Source: CAZQQN01 sp964549595 (GTDB taxonomy: Bacteria > Bacteroidota > Bacteroidia > CAILMK01 > CAYYUA01). Taken from it: DNA of 13,562 nucleotides. The stretch spans positions 1 through 13,562 of the forward strand of contig CAZJWK010000079.1 in the NCBI GenBank assembly GCA_964549595.1. Reading direction: 5' to 3'. A program made the position numbers and the translations under genes. Position 1 is the first letter of the stretch, and each line of letters begins with the position of its first letter. The notes beneath the pieces are model-generated. The model made no database searches. It was not told the DNA's origin and was given only the letters and a program-made list of their open reading frames with translations. This document shows, piece by piece, positions 6,937-13,562 of the stretch.

Positions 6937-8400
6937 ATGCGGTTCTTAAGTTGGCTTTTTCTGACCCTTTTTCTACTTTTTACGACAACCCCTTATTCGG
7001 GTTTTGCCACCCCACAGGATACCACTTCCCAACCGGACAGTGTGGAAGCTTCCTCATCCAGCGGTGATAACGGCGAAAATCTGGATGATTTATTAACACT
7101 CCAAAAAGAAGACGAAAGCCTAACAGCGAGATTAGGGGATATTGGCAGGGGCCTTACCGGCTTATTGGCCATGGTGCTGATAGCATTTTTGCTTAGCAAC
7201 AACAAGCGGCAGATAAATTGGCGGTTGGTGATCACTGGACTTGTTCTGCAAATAGCCTTTGCTATACTGGTTTTAAAAATAGATATAGCCAAAGCCATTC
7301 TTGACCAAATCTCCAACTTTTTTGTGACCCTACTGGATTTTTCGGAAGAAGGCTCTACGTTCCTTTTTGGGGACCTGGCAGACAAATACGTAGCCTTTCA
7401 GATTTTACCCACCATCGTGTTTTTCTCAGCCCTCACTTCCTTGTTTTATTACCTCAATATTCTTCAACGGTTGGTTTATGGATTTGCCTGGTTAATGCGG
7501 AACACCATGCGCCTATCCGGTTCGGAAAGCCTGGCGGCTGCCGCTAATGTTTTCATCGGGCAAACGGAAGCTCCCCTAATGGTCAAGCCCTACATCGAAA
7601 AAATGACCCGTTCAGAGATCATGGCACTAATGACAGGAGGTATGGCTACTATCGCAGGAGGGGTTTTAGCCGCTTACATCGGCTTTCTGGGGGGCGAAAG
7701 TAGTCAGGCTCAACAATTATTTGCCAGGCATCTTCTGACAGCCTCTGTAATGTCGGCTCCCGCAGCCATCCTGGTAGCCAAAATCATGGTTCCTGAAACA
7801 AAAGACACCAGCAAGGAATTATTGATATCCGGCGAATCACAAGGCGCTAACCTGCTGGATGCAATTTCTTACGGGACCACGCAAGGATTAAAACTTGCCG
7901 TCAATGTAGGGGCTATGGTTTTGGTCTTCCTCGCACTGATGGCTTTTCTGAACCATATCCTGGAACATTGGCTGGGGGATCCATTGGGCGTTAATCAATC
8001 CATTGCGGAGATGACGAATGAACGGTTTTCGGGTCTGACGATGCAATTCATTCTGGGTTACTTATTCGCCCCACTGGCCTGGTTGATTGGTGTTCCCCCT
8101 CAGGATTTATTGCTTGTGGGCCAATTATTGGGAGAAAAAACAGCAATCAATGAATTTATTGCCTACAAATCCTTAGCCTCTATGAAAACTGAGGGCATGC
8201 TAAGCCCGAAATCCCTCATCATTGCTACTTATGCCCTTTGTGGGTTTGCCAATTTCGGATCCATCGGTATTCAGATTGGCGGCATTGGTGCCATTGCCCC
8301 CAATCAAAGAAAAACCCTCTCTCAATTAGCCATTCGTGCCCTTATTGCCGGAACCATTGCTTGCATGATGACCGGCTGTATTGCAGGCATGGTCATTTAG
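6937..8400 (+). CDS. Concentrative nucleoside transporter (CNT/NupC family)
   Basis: This inner-membrane protein imports nucleosides with a cation (H+ or Na+). The CNT core (about 67-487) shows the family's substrate- and cation-site motifs: the GQTE segment IGQTEAPLMVKPY (207-219), MTGGMATIAGG (232-242), SVMSAPAAI (270-278), GEKTAINEF (399-407), and CGFANFGSIGIQIGG (435-449). In characterised members the Q-T-E, E and N...S residues of these segments contact the nucleoside. About ten hydrophobic spans are visible. The first 24 residues look like an extra signal-anchor, followed by a 40-residue Ser/Asp/Glu-rich stretch before the core, an N-terminal extension that makes the 487-residue protein longer than E. 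coli NupC. It is 31 bp downstream of the BFN gene and probably in the same operon. Nucleoside preference cannot be read with certainty. Confidence 0.94.
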   Translation: MRFLSWLFLTLFLLFTTTPYSGFATPQDTTSQPDSVEASSSSGDNGENLDDLLTLQKEDESLTARLGDIGRGLTGLLAMVLIAFLLSNNKRQINWRLVITGLVLQIAFAILVLKIDIAKAILDQISNFFVTLLDFSEEGSTFLFGDLADKYVAFQILPTIVFFSALTSLFYYLNILQRLVYGFAWLMRNTMRLSGSESLAAAANVFIGQTEAPLMVKPYIEKMTRSEIMALMTGGMATIAGGVLAAYIGFLGGESSQAQQLFARHLLTASVMSAPAAILVAKIMVPETKDTSKELLISGESQGANLLDAISYGTTQGLKLAVNVGAMVLVFLALMAFLNHILEHWLGDPLGVNQSIAEMTNERFSGLTMQFILGYLFAPLAWLIGVPPQDLLLVGQLLGEKTAINEFIAYKSLASMKTEGMLSPKSLIIATYALCGFANFGSIGIQIGGIGAIAPNQRKTLSQLAIRALIAGTIACMMTGCIAGMVI

Positions 8401-8433
8401 TTGTTTGCTTACCTGCTAAGGGAACGCTTTATG

Positions 8434-8454
8434 GGCCTTGGACCGGATTAGGCC
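8434..8454. terminator. Weak hairpin between convergent genes
   Basis: GGCCT (8434-8438) and AGGCC (8450-8454) form a 5-bp stem with an 11-nt loop, and the stem can be extended with a bulge (ATGG/CCAT). It lies in the 76-bp spacer between the converging transporter and HsdR-N genes, where a terminator is expected. There is no U-tract, so the call is weak. Confidence 0.25.
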
Positions 8455-8476
8455 ATGACTGAATGCCGGTAAACGC

Positions 8477-8932
8477 CTACTCTCCCTTCATTTCCTGCCA
8501 AACAGGCAATTCCGGGATTAATTGGTAACCCGCTCCTTCCTGCTTTTGGGCATAAAAATGGTTTAGCCCATTTGTTATCCCGAGGAAAGGCACTTCCAAA
8601 ACATGGTTGTAGGTAATTACCTGGTGAAATACATCCTGGTCCAGTTGTTCAGTACTCGCTTTGCATTCAATCAATAACACAGGGTTTAGCCGCGGATCAT
8701 AAACCAGAATATCGGCCCATTTCACTACATTGTGGTAATTAAGCTTAGCCTCTTGCTTAACAAGCTTTGGCGGCACACCCTTATCCTTTAGTAAAAAATG
8801 GATGAAATGTTGCCTTACCCATTCTTCAGGGGTTAACAATAAGTACTTCCTGCGGAGATCATCATAAATATAAAGTGTGCCCTTTTCGTTTTTTATTTGG
8901 TATTCATAGGAAGGCAGGTTTAGCTTAAGCAT
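8477..8932 (-). CDS. Stand-alone HsdR-N-type protein (PD-(D/E)XK nuclease fold, HSDR_N_2-like)
   Basis: The 151-residue protein corresponds to the N-terminal nuclease domain of type I restriction HsdR subunits but has no helicase part. Key residues of the PD-(D/E)XK core are present: D74 in KWADILVYDP (71-80) and the E-x-K in LLIECKAS (87-94), followed by Q104 and Y108 in FHQVITYNHVL, and a final strand FLGITNG (116-122). The N-terminus carries YDDLRRKYLLLTPEEWVRQH (23-42), a signature of small Bacteroidota members of this family. No methylase or specificity gene is adjacent, so this is not part of a complete restriction system here; a housekeeping DNA role is more likely but unproven. It is transcribed divergently from the DUF2064 gene. 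Confidence 0.88.
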   Translation of the reverse strand: MLKLNLPSYEYQIKNEKGTLYIYDDLRRKYLLLTPEEWVRQHFIHFLLKDKGVPPKLVKQEAKLNYHNVVKWADILVYDPRLNPVLLIECKASTEQLDQDVFHQVITYNHVLEVPFLGITNGLNHFYAQKQEGAGYQLIPELPVWQEMKGE

Positions 8933-8949
8933 TTTTTCAATTTAAGGGC

Positions 8950-8972
8950 TACATTCGAATTCAACGAATGTA
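8950..8972. promoter_or_regulatory. Perfect 8-bp inverted repeat, candidate operator
   Basis: TACATTCG (8950-8957) is repeated in inverse as CGAATGTA (8965-8972) around a 7-nt spacer. It sits in the short divergent region, 17 bp upstream of the HsdR-N start codon and just ahead of the DUF2064 promoter-like elements. The size and position fit a dimeric regulator's operator. No regulator gene is nearby. Confidence 0.4.
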
Positions 8973-8977
8973 AAACA

Positions 8978-9008
8978 TTTGACATTTACTTAGGTCGTTT
9001 TAACTTAT
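8978..9008 (+). promoter_or_regulatory. Promoter-like elements before the DUF2064 gene
   Basis: TTTG at 8978-8981 is followed after 19 bp by TAACTTAT (9001-9008), a partial match to the Bacteroidota -33 TTTG / -7 TAnnTTTG pair. A TATAAT also occurs at 9006-9011, but it is 21 bp from TTGACA (8979-8984), too far for a standard sigma-70 site. Either reading puts the transcript start at or after about 9013. Confidence 0.3.
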
Positions 9009-9010
9009 AA

Positions 9011-9730
9011 TTGCATAAAAATTCCGCATTGGTGGACGATACAGCCATATTACTATTTGTCCGGAATCCCGAAAAGGAAGCCAAGGTAAAACCCCTTTGC
9101 CAAAAAGGTGCCTATGCGCAGAATAAGCAGCTTATTAACCACCTTAATCAGCATGTCCAACAAATCATAAAGGGAACCGGATTACCCTTTTTTATTCATT
9201 ATTCGGAGGACCAAGTAGGTGAGGATTTCGGGGAAAGGTTCACCAATGCCTTTGGCCGGATTTTCGACAAAGGCTATAAACGGGTAATGGCCCTTGGCAA
9301 TGACCATCCCGGCTTAACCAAGTCCCGTTTAAGGGAAGCGATTGGCAAACTCCGGCACTATAATCACGTAATCGGGCCTGCTTCTGACGGTGGCCTTTAC
9401 CTCATAGGCCTGCATAGATCCCAGTTTAACGCCAGGGCATTTGGACAATTACCCTGGCAAACCGGTTCCCTATGGAAAGCCTACAAGCAAGCTTTCACAA
9501 GTGTTTATTCCGGTTTACCAGTGCTAAGGGATCTGGATAATGCTTATCAACTTAGACGATTCCTTCACCAATACCCTTCTCAGGGATATCCTAATGGTCG
9601 CCTGATAGAATTTCTCAGGGCTATCGCGGCCTCTTTTTCGGTTAATCAAGTCATTCCCCAAAACCTTTTTGGAAATTCATTTTATTTCCTGCCTTTTAGC
9701 TTAAGAGGCCCTCCGGGGATTACGCCTTAA
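9011..9730 (+). CDS. DUF2064 (TIGR04282-like) GT-A glycosyltransferase-related protein
   Basis: The product resembles the DUF2064 branch of nucleotide-sugar-type (GT-A) transferases. It has TAILLFVRNP (11-20) as first strand, DFGERFTNAFGRIFDKGYKR (72-91), the metal-site equivalent ALGNDHP (94-100), GPASDGGLYLIGL (122-134), LPWQTG (147-152) and RDLDNAYQL (173-181). Near the N-terminus the GKVKTRL loop of canonical members is replaced by EAKVKPL, as I recall for a Bacteroidota subfamily, so catalysis may differ. No ATG is available after the in-frame stop at 9008-9010. The candidates are TTG 9011, TTG 9029 and GTG 9032. The longest is given, but the promoter-like elements make GTG 9032 (eight residues before the first strand ends) equally plausible. 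The C-terminal 40 residues (about 200-239) lie outside the recognisable domain. The donor and acceptor are unknown. Confidence 0.82.
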   Translation: MHKNSALVDDTAILLFVRNPEKEAKVKPLCQKGAYAQNKQLINHLNQHVQQIIKGTGLPFFIHYSEDQVGEDFGERFTNAFGRIFDKGYKRVMALGNDHPGLTKSRLREAIGKLRHYNHVIGPASDGGLYLIGLHRSQFNARAFGQLPWQTGSLWKAYKQAFTSVYSGLPVLRDLDNAYQLRRFLHQYPSQGYPNGRLIEFLRAIAASFSVNQVIPQNLFGNSFYFLPFSLRGPPGITP

Positions 9731-9787
9731 ACACTCAAAATTTTCCCTCTGGCAAGTTTTAAAATCAGGGCATTAATCAGGCTTGGT

Positions 9788-9799
9788 CTGTCATGACAG
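9788..9799. promoter_or_regulatory. 12-bp perfect palindrome upstream of the TonB-dependent receptor
   Basis: CTGTCATGACAG is self-complementary over 12 bp. It lies in the 142-bp spacer before the receptor gene, 73 bp ahead of its ATG, where an operator would be expected. No clear -33/-7 pair was recognised around it. Confidence 0.35.
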
Positions 9800-9872
9800 C
9801 CTATTATTCAAACATCATTGGCCAGGGGATTATCCTGCAAAAATTATTTGTCCACTAAAACATTGAACAATT

Positions 9873-12800
9873 ATGCGATCATTTAAACATATCCTATGGA
9901 TTCTGATAGTTAGCCTCAGTTATACAGGTTTATTGGCCCAGGGGGTCTCCAACGGATCCATTACCGGGCGGGTCGTCAACAAAGGCAACGAGCCTTTATC
10001 GGATGCCAATCTCACAGCCATTCACCTTCCCAGTGGCACAGAATACAATACCATTAGCCGGACCAACGGGCATTTTAATTTTCCGCACCTTCGTACTGGC
10101 GGCCCGTATGCCTTAAAAGTTACTTACGTGGGTTATAAAGATAGAACCTTAGACTCCTTTAACATCGAGCTGGGACAAGAAAGGAATTTTAAAATTAAGA
10201 TGGTTAAAAAAACCAGTGCCCTGGAGGAAGTTGGTATCCTGGCCGATCCGGGCCTCAAAGGAAATCGACCCGGGGTAGGGACGCACATCAGTAATCAGCA
10301 AATCGAAAATTTACCTTCCCTGGAAAGGAGCTTTAAAAATTATACGAAGCTAACTCCGCAAAAAGGCAATGGCTTAAGCTTCGCCGGGCGGAATAATTTT
10401 TACAATAACCTGACTGTAGATGGCTCCCTTTTGAACAATTCCTTTGGTTTAGCACCGTTACCCGGTGGTCAAACCAATGCACAGCCCATAAGCCTGGATG
10501 CCATTAAATCCATGCAAGTGGACCTCTCCCCTTTTGACGTTACCCAATCCGGTTTTACGGGAGCCGGAATTAACCTGGTAACAAGAAGCGGAACCAATCA
10601 ATTTAAGGGCTCGGCCTATTCCTTTTTCCGGAACCAGGATCTTGTCAGCAGTCAAGTCGGGGACACCAAGGTAGAAACCCAGAAATTCAACAAACAGCAA
10701 TACGGTTTTCGGGCCAGTGGCCCAATCGTAGAAGACGAATTGTTCTTTTTTGTCAATGCGGAAGTAACCCGTAGAACGGAACCGGCATCGGAATTCAAGG
10801 CCAAAAGACCGGGTTTGAGCGGTGAGGATGTTGCAAGCGTTAAAGCCTCTGATTTGAATGAATTGCGGAATTTCCTGATGGACAATTATGATTATGACCC
10901 GGGCAGGTTTGAAGGTTTCAATTACGACACGGAAAATGAAAAAGTACTCCTGAAGCTGAACTGGAACATCAACACGGATCACAAATTAAGCGTCCGGTAC
11001 AATGGTATGCTTTCCACGAAGGATCGGCCTTATTTTGATGCCTATTCCGGTGACCAGAATACATTGCCGTTTGAAAATTCTGCCTATGTCCAGCATAACA
11101 ATCTCCATTCAGGCATTGCCCGGTTATCAAGCAATTGGGCCGGCCGTTTTTCAAACGAATTAACGGTAGGCTTTACCGCATTGAGGGATTTCCGGGAAAT
11201 CAAGGGCAAACCTTTCCCGGCCGTTCAAATTGGCTCTTCTAAGGAAAATGCCACCACGTTTTTTGGCGTGGATCCTTTCTCAGGCAAAAATCGCGTGGAG
11301 CAAAACATCCTTCAGATAAGTGACGACTTCAAATTTTATGAAGGGGACCATACCTTCACCATCGGTACCTCTAACCGGCTGTTCGATTTCAATAACCTCT
11401 TTGTGGATTATTTTTACGGTCGTTACCAGTATGATGATTTACAAGCCTTTTACCAAAGCGCCAACAACGATTCCGCCAACGGGAATTACTTCATGAAGTA
11501 TAGCACCGATAAGCAAGATCCTGCACCGACTACAGAGATGCGTACCTTACAGGTTAGCCTTTATGCCCAGGACAAATGGCAACCTTCGGATCAATTCCAA
11601 CTGACAGCCGGACTGAGGGTTGACATACCTTTTTACCCCATAGACCTGACCCGGAATAAAGAGGTCGAACAGATGACTTTTAAAAACGGCCGCAAAATTG
11701 ATGTAAGTCAATTGCCTGACCCGGCACCCCATTGGTCACCCCGTTTGGGCTTTAATTATCAATTTGGCGAGCAAGCCCAGTTTCAACTACATGGAGGAAG
11801 CGGAATATTTACCGGCAGGCCCAGGTTCGTTTGGCTGGCTAATCAGGCAGGCAATACCGGGAACTTGTTTGGCAACGTATTTGGCGAAAAGGCCTTTGAG
11901 CCGAACCGCAGTGCTTACCTGCCAGAAGACCGAACGACCGCAAATTCCCCCGAAATCAACAAAACCGCTGAAGATTTTAAGTTTCCCCAGGTATGGCGCT
12001 CCAGCCTGGCATTGGACTATGAGCTCCCTTTCGGGGGTTTAGTGGCCTCCTTAGAAGGGGTTTATTCCAAAGACATTAATGCGGTGGTCCACAAGGATGT
12101 GAACCTGGAAGACCCGGTTGGCCGGTTACCAGGCCCTGATAACCGCGTAAAATATGGAAGCTCCCCCCAGAGTAGAAGGATTAACGATGGCATTGCCAAT
12201 GCCTTCTTAATGGAAAACACTTCCCGGGGCCGTCAATACAACATCACCGCTACCCTCAGAAAGGTCCCGGAAAAGGGTTTGGGAGGCTTAATATCGTATA
12301 CTTACGGCAATGCCAAAGACTTCACCAGTAATCCCAATAGCATAGCTTTCTATGCCTATGGCAGAAATCCGGTAGTGGGCAATCCCAATAAACCTCAAGT
12401 AAGCTGGTCGAAATACGACACGCGGCATCGAGTAGTCGGAGCCGCCTCTTATGGCTTCTCTTACGGAGACAATTTTAAATCAACCATCTCCCTTTTATAC
12501 AACGGCCAAACAGGCCCTCGGTATTCTTACGTGTATGACGGGGACGTTAATAGTGACGGCCTTTTCCTGAACAATGACCTGATTTATATACCTGAGAACA
12601 AAAACGAGATCAACCTGGTATCTACTCCGGAAGATGATAGAACGAAAGGAGAAATCTGGCAGGATTTGAACCGATTTATCGAACAAGATCCCTATTTAAG
12701 TGAGCATCGCGGGGAATATGTGAAACGTAACGGGCCTAAAAAGCCCTGGTACAACCAATTGGACCTGAAATTCCTGCAGGATTTTTACATCCAAACCAAT

Positions 12801-13043
12801 AATGGGAACCTACATAAGTTGCAGGTCAGCGTGGATATCATCAACGTGGGCAATTTGATCAATTCGGAATGGGGGATTCGCCAACAGGTAACCAATAAAA
12901 ACTTCCTTGTTTTTCAGGGCTACGACAACAATGGGGAACCCCAATATACCTTCCCAAAAGATTTGGAGGAAACTTTCCGGAATGACCTTAGTCTCCGGTC
13001 TCGCTGGCGCGCACAGGTGGGTATTCGTTACCTTTTCAATTAA
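9873..13043 (+). CDS. Oar-like TonB-dependent receptor with carboxypeptidase-regulatory domain
   Basis: This 1056-residue outer-membrane protein has a signal peptide (1-23, cut near LLAQ), then a carboxypeptidase D regulatory-like Ig fold (about 26-113: SITGRVVNKGNEPLSDANLT, TNGHFNFPHLRTGGPYALKV, VTYVGYKD). A plug domain follows (about 125-250, including NLTVDGSLLNNSFG and FDVTQSGFTGAGINLVTRSG). The remainder is a long beta-barrel with alternating aromatic strands, ending in WRAQVGIRYLFN with the terminal aromatic residue used for barrel assembly. The GxITGxV start, the ATxxPSGTxY-type stretch and FDVxQSGFTGxGIN are characteristic of the Oar-like family. No SusD-like partner follows, so it is not a canonical polysaccharide-utilisation pair. 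The substrate is unknown; large peptides or protein-related cargo have been proposed for Oar relatives. No terminator hairpin with a U-tract is evident after the stop; a repeat element begins 24 bp later. Confidence 0.93.
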   Translation: MRSFKHILWILIVSLSYTGLLAQGVSNGSITGRVVNKGNEPLSDANLTAIHLPSGTEYNTISRTNGHFNFPHLRTGGPYALKVTYVGYKDRTLDSFNIELGQERNFKIKMVKKTSALEEVGILADPGLKGNRPGVGTHISNQQIENLPSLERSFKNYTKLTPQKGNGLSFAGRNNFYNNLTVDGSLLNNSFGLAPLPGGQTNAQPISLDAIKSMQVDLSPFDVTQSGFTGAGINLVTRSGTNQFKGSAYSFFRNQDLVSSQVGDTKVETQKFNKQQYGFRASGPIVEDELFFFVNAEVTRRTEPASEFKAKRPGLSGEDVASVKASDLNELRNFLMDNYDYDPGRFEGFNYDTENEKVLLKLNWNINTDHKLSVRYNGMLSTKDRPYFDAYSGDQNTLPFENSAYVQHNNLHSGIARLSSNWAGRFSNELTVGFTALRDFREIKGKPFPAVQIGSSKENATTFFGVDPFSGKNRVEQNILQISDDFKFYEGDHTFTIGTSNRLFDFNNLFVDYFYGRYQYDDLQAFYQSANNDSANGNYFMKYSTDKQDPAPTTEMRTLQVSLYAQDKWQPSDQFQLTAGLRVDIPFYPIDLTRNKEVEQMTFKNGRKIDVSQLPDPAPHWSPRLGFNYQFGEQAQFQLHGGSGIFTGRPRFVWLANQAGNTGNLFGNVFGEKAFEPNRSAYLPEDRTTANSPEINKTAEDFKFPQVWRSSLALDYELPFGGLVASLEGVYSKDINAVVHKDVNLEDPVGRLPGPDNRVKYGSSPQSRRINDGIANAFLMENTSRGRQYNITATLRKVPEKGLGGLISYTYGNAKDFTSNPNSIAFYAYGRNPVVGNPNKPQVSWSKYDTRHRVVGAASYGFSYGDNFKSTISLLYNGQTGPRYSYVYDGDVNSDGLFLNNDLIYIPENKNEINLVSTPEDDRTKGEIWQDLNRFIEQDPYLSEHRGEYVKRNGPKKPWYNQLDLKFLQDFYIQTNNGNLHKLQVSVDIINVGNLINSEWGIRQQVTNKNFLVFQGYDNNGEPQYTFPKDLEETFRNDLSLRSRWRAQVGIRYLFN

Positions 13044-13066
13044 TCAAGCCTCATTGGGGAATACCC

Positions 13067-13209
13067 GGGGGTGTATCAAAACCGGAAAATTCAACAATTT
13101 TTCAGTTTTAAAAGTCTTTTCTTAAATATTTAAATTTTTGGAAATCAGGCCTTAATTAAGAGCATTTTCTTTCCGTTCTTATGCCAAAAAAGCCTTTTGA
13201 TACACCCCC
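13067..13209. mobile_element. MITE-like element with 15-bp perfect terminal inverted repeats
   Basis: GGGGGTGTATCAAAA (13067-13081) is mirrored exactly by TTTTGATACACCCCC (13195-13209), bounding a 143-bp AT-rich, non-coding unit. G-rich ends followed by TGTnTCAAAA are in the style of insertion-sequence termini, which suggests a non-autonomous derivative. No target-site duplication is visible in the flanks (ATACCC on the left, TGGTTG on the right), so an old insertion, or a long-loop RNA hairpin, remains possible. Confidence 0.5.
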
Positions 13210-13310
13210 TGGTTGGAAAAAACCTTTAACCCGGAAATAATGCTTATTGGAAAAAAGCCGGGATTTCAAGTGTTTGTTTTGTTCTTTCCCTCAGGTTTTT
13301 GTTTTACCCC

Positions 13311-13350
13311 GGGCTATAGGCGATGGATTTAAAACCAAGGACTATAGCCC
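13311..13350. repeat. REP-like imperfect palindrome
   Basis: GGGCTATAG (13311-13319) and CTATAGCCC (13342-13350) are perfect inverse copies. Between them TGG (13324-13326) pairs with CCA (13335-13337) around a central TTTAAA (13328-13333), all sharing one symmetry axis. This extragenic hairpin form resembles REP/BIME units mobilised by REP-associated tyrosine transposases, though no transposase gene is in the window. Confidence 0.5.
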
Positions 13351-13443
13351 TTCACTAAGCTTGAAGCCCAATGGTGTTTTATCGGGATCAAGTTTGAAAG
13401 CGACTCCTTTTTTTCTAATAACCATCCCCTTTCGCTTACCCCA

Positions 13444-13502
13444 TTAGGGTTGAAAAGGGTAAGGCCAGAATAAAAACCCCAATAAACCCTAAATGCCTTA
13501 CC
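13444..13502. repeat. Interleaved inverted repeats (A-B-A'-B' order)
   Basis: TTAGGGTT (13444-13451) is inverse to AACCCTAA (13485-13492), and GGTAAGG (13458-13464) is inverse to CCTTACC (13496-13502). The order A-B-A'-B' allows either stem, or both as a pseudoknot if transcribed. It may equally be a decayed repeat. Confidence 0.35.
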
Positions 13503-13562
13503 AACTCGCCCTAACCCATCCTCAAACGGATTTATCAACCCATACAAAATCTTTTAATACCT

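Larger units (their letters stand above)
13044..13562. other. Non-coding, repeat-rich region downstream of the receptor gene
   Basis: These 519 bases contain no convincing gene. Short open frames here lack domain patterns and run through the palindromes. The content is a MITE-like unit (13067-13209), a decamer TTGGAAAAAA occurring twice (13213-13222 and 13247-13256), a REP-like palindrome (13311-13350) and interleaved inverted repeats (13444-13502). AT-rich tracts, including the palindrome TTAAATATTTAA at 13122-13133, fill the MITE interior. Confidence 0.7.

Noticed and set aside
8477..8932. Type I restriction-modification system
   Set aside because: Only an HsdR N-terminal-type domain is present; no helicase, methylase or specificity subunit lies in the window.
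10458..10982. 174-residue open frame antisense to the TonB-dependent receptor
   Set aside because: It lies wholly inside the plug and barrel coding region on the opposite strand and shows no family motif.
9873..13043. SusC/SusD polysaccharide-utilisation locus
   Set aside because: The receptor has Oar-like signatures, and neither a SusD-like lipoprotein nor a glycoside hydrolase is adjacent.
13329..13547. 72-residue minus-strand open frame in the 3' intergenic region
   Set aside because: It runs through the REP-like palindrome and the interleaved repeats and has no domain pattern, so it is most likely a chance frame in repeat DNA.

Overview
The window reads as a chromosomal segment of a Bacteroidota bacterium, probably an environmental cytophagian or similar lineage. 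The evidence is a type IX secretion (T9SS) C-terminal sorting domain on the first protein, a carboxypeptidase-regulatory/TonB-dependent (Oar-like) receptor, a DUF2064 protein of the Bacteroidota type, a TAnnTTTG-type promoter box, and gene starts that lack obvious Shine-Dalgarno sequences. Genus-level placement is not possible from the sequence alone. A 32-base run of N at 3657-3688 shows this is a draft assembly.

Layout. 158-1408 (+) encodes a secreted, cysteine-rich protein with a histidine/glutamate pattern suggestive of a metal hydrolase and a T9SS tail. 1543-2904 (+) encodes a DUF805-like membrane region fused to an SRPBCC (START-like) domain. Two minus-strand genes follow: 2945-3975, a probable lipoprotein with a TPR-like N-terminus and a DUF6624 C-terminus, broken by the N run, and 4085-4402, a small TPR protein. 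The latter diverges from a plus-strand cluster: etfB (4450), etfA (5199), a bifunctional-nuclease (BFN) protein with a C-terminal UVR motif (6270) and a CNT/NupC nucleoside transporter (6937-8400). A stand-alone HsdR-N/PD-(D/E)XK protein (8477-8932, -) converges on the transporter gene. It diverges from a DUF2064 glycosyltransferase-like gene that has no ATG start (9011-9730, +). A large Oar-like TonB-dependent receptor follows (9873-13043, +).

The last 520 bases hold no convincing gene but are rich in repeats. They contain a 143-bp MITE-like element with perfect 15-bp terminal inverted repeats, a 40-bp REP-like imperfect palindrome, and an interleaved pair of inverted repeats near the window end.

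How the genes work together. EtfB and EtfA form the heterodimeric flavoprotein that passes electrons from acyl-CoA and other dehydrogenases to the quinone pool. The BFN protein and nucleoside transporter sit close downstream on the same strand and suggest a nucleic-acid or nucleoside salvage link, but a functional tie to Etf is inference. The remaining genes look like envelope and housekeeping genes. I do not see a clear new defence or biosynthetic system. The most interesting items are the T9SS candidate hydrolase, the orphan nuclease/DUF2064 divergent pair with its palindrome, and the repeat-rich 3' end.
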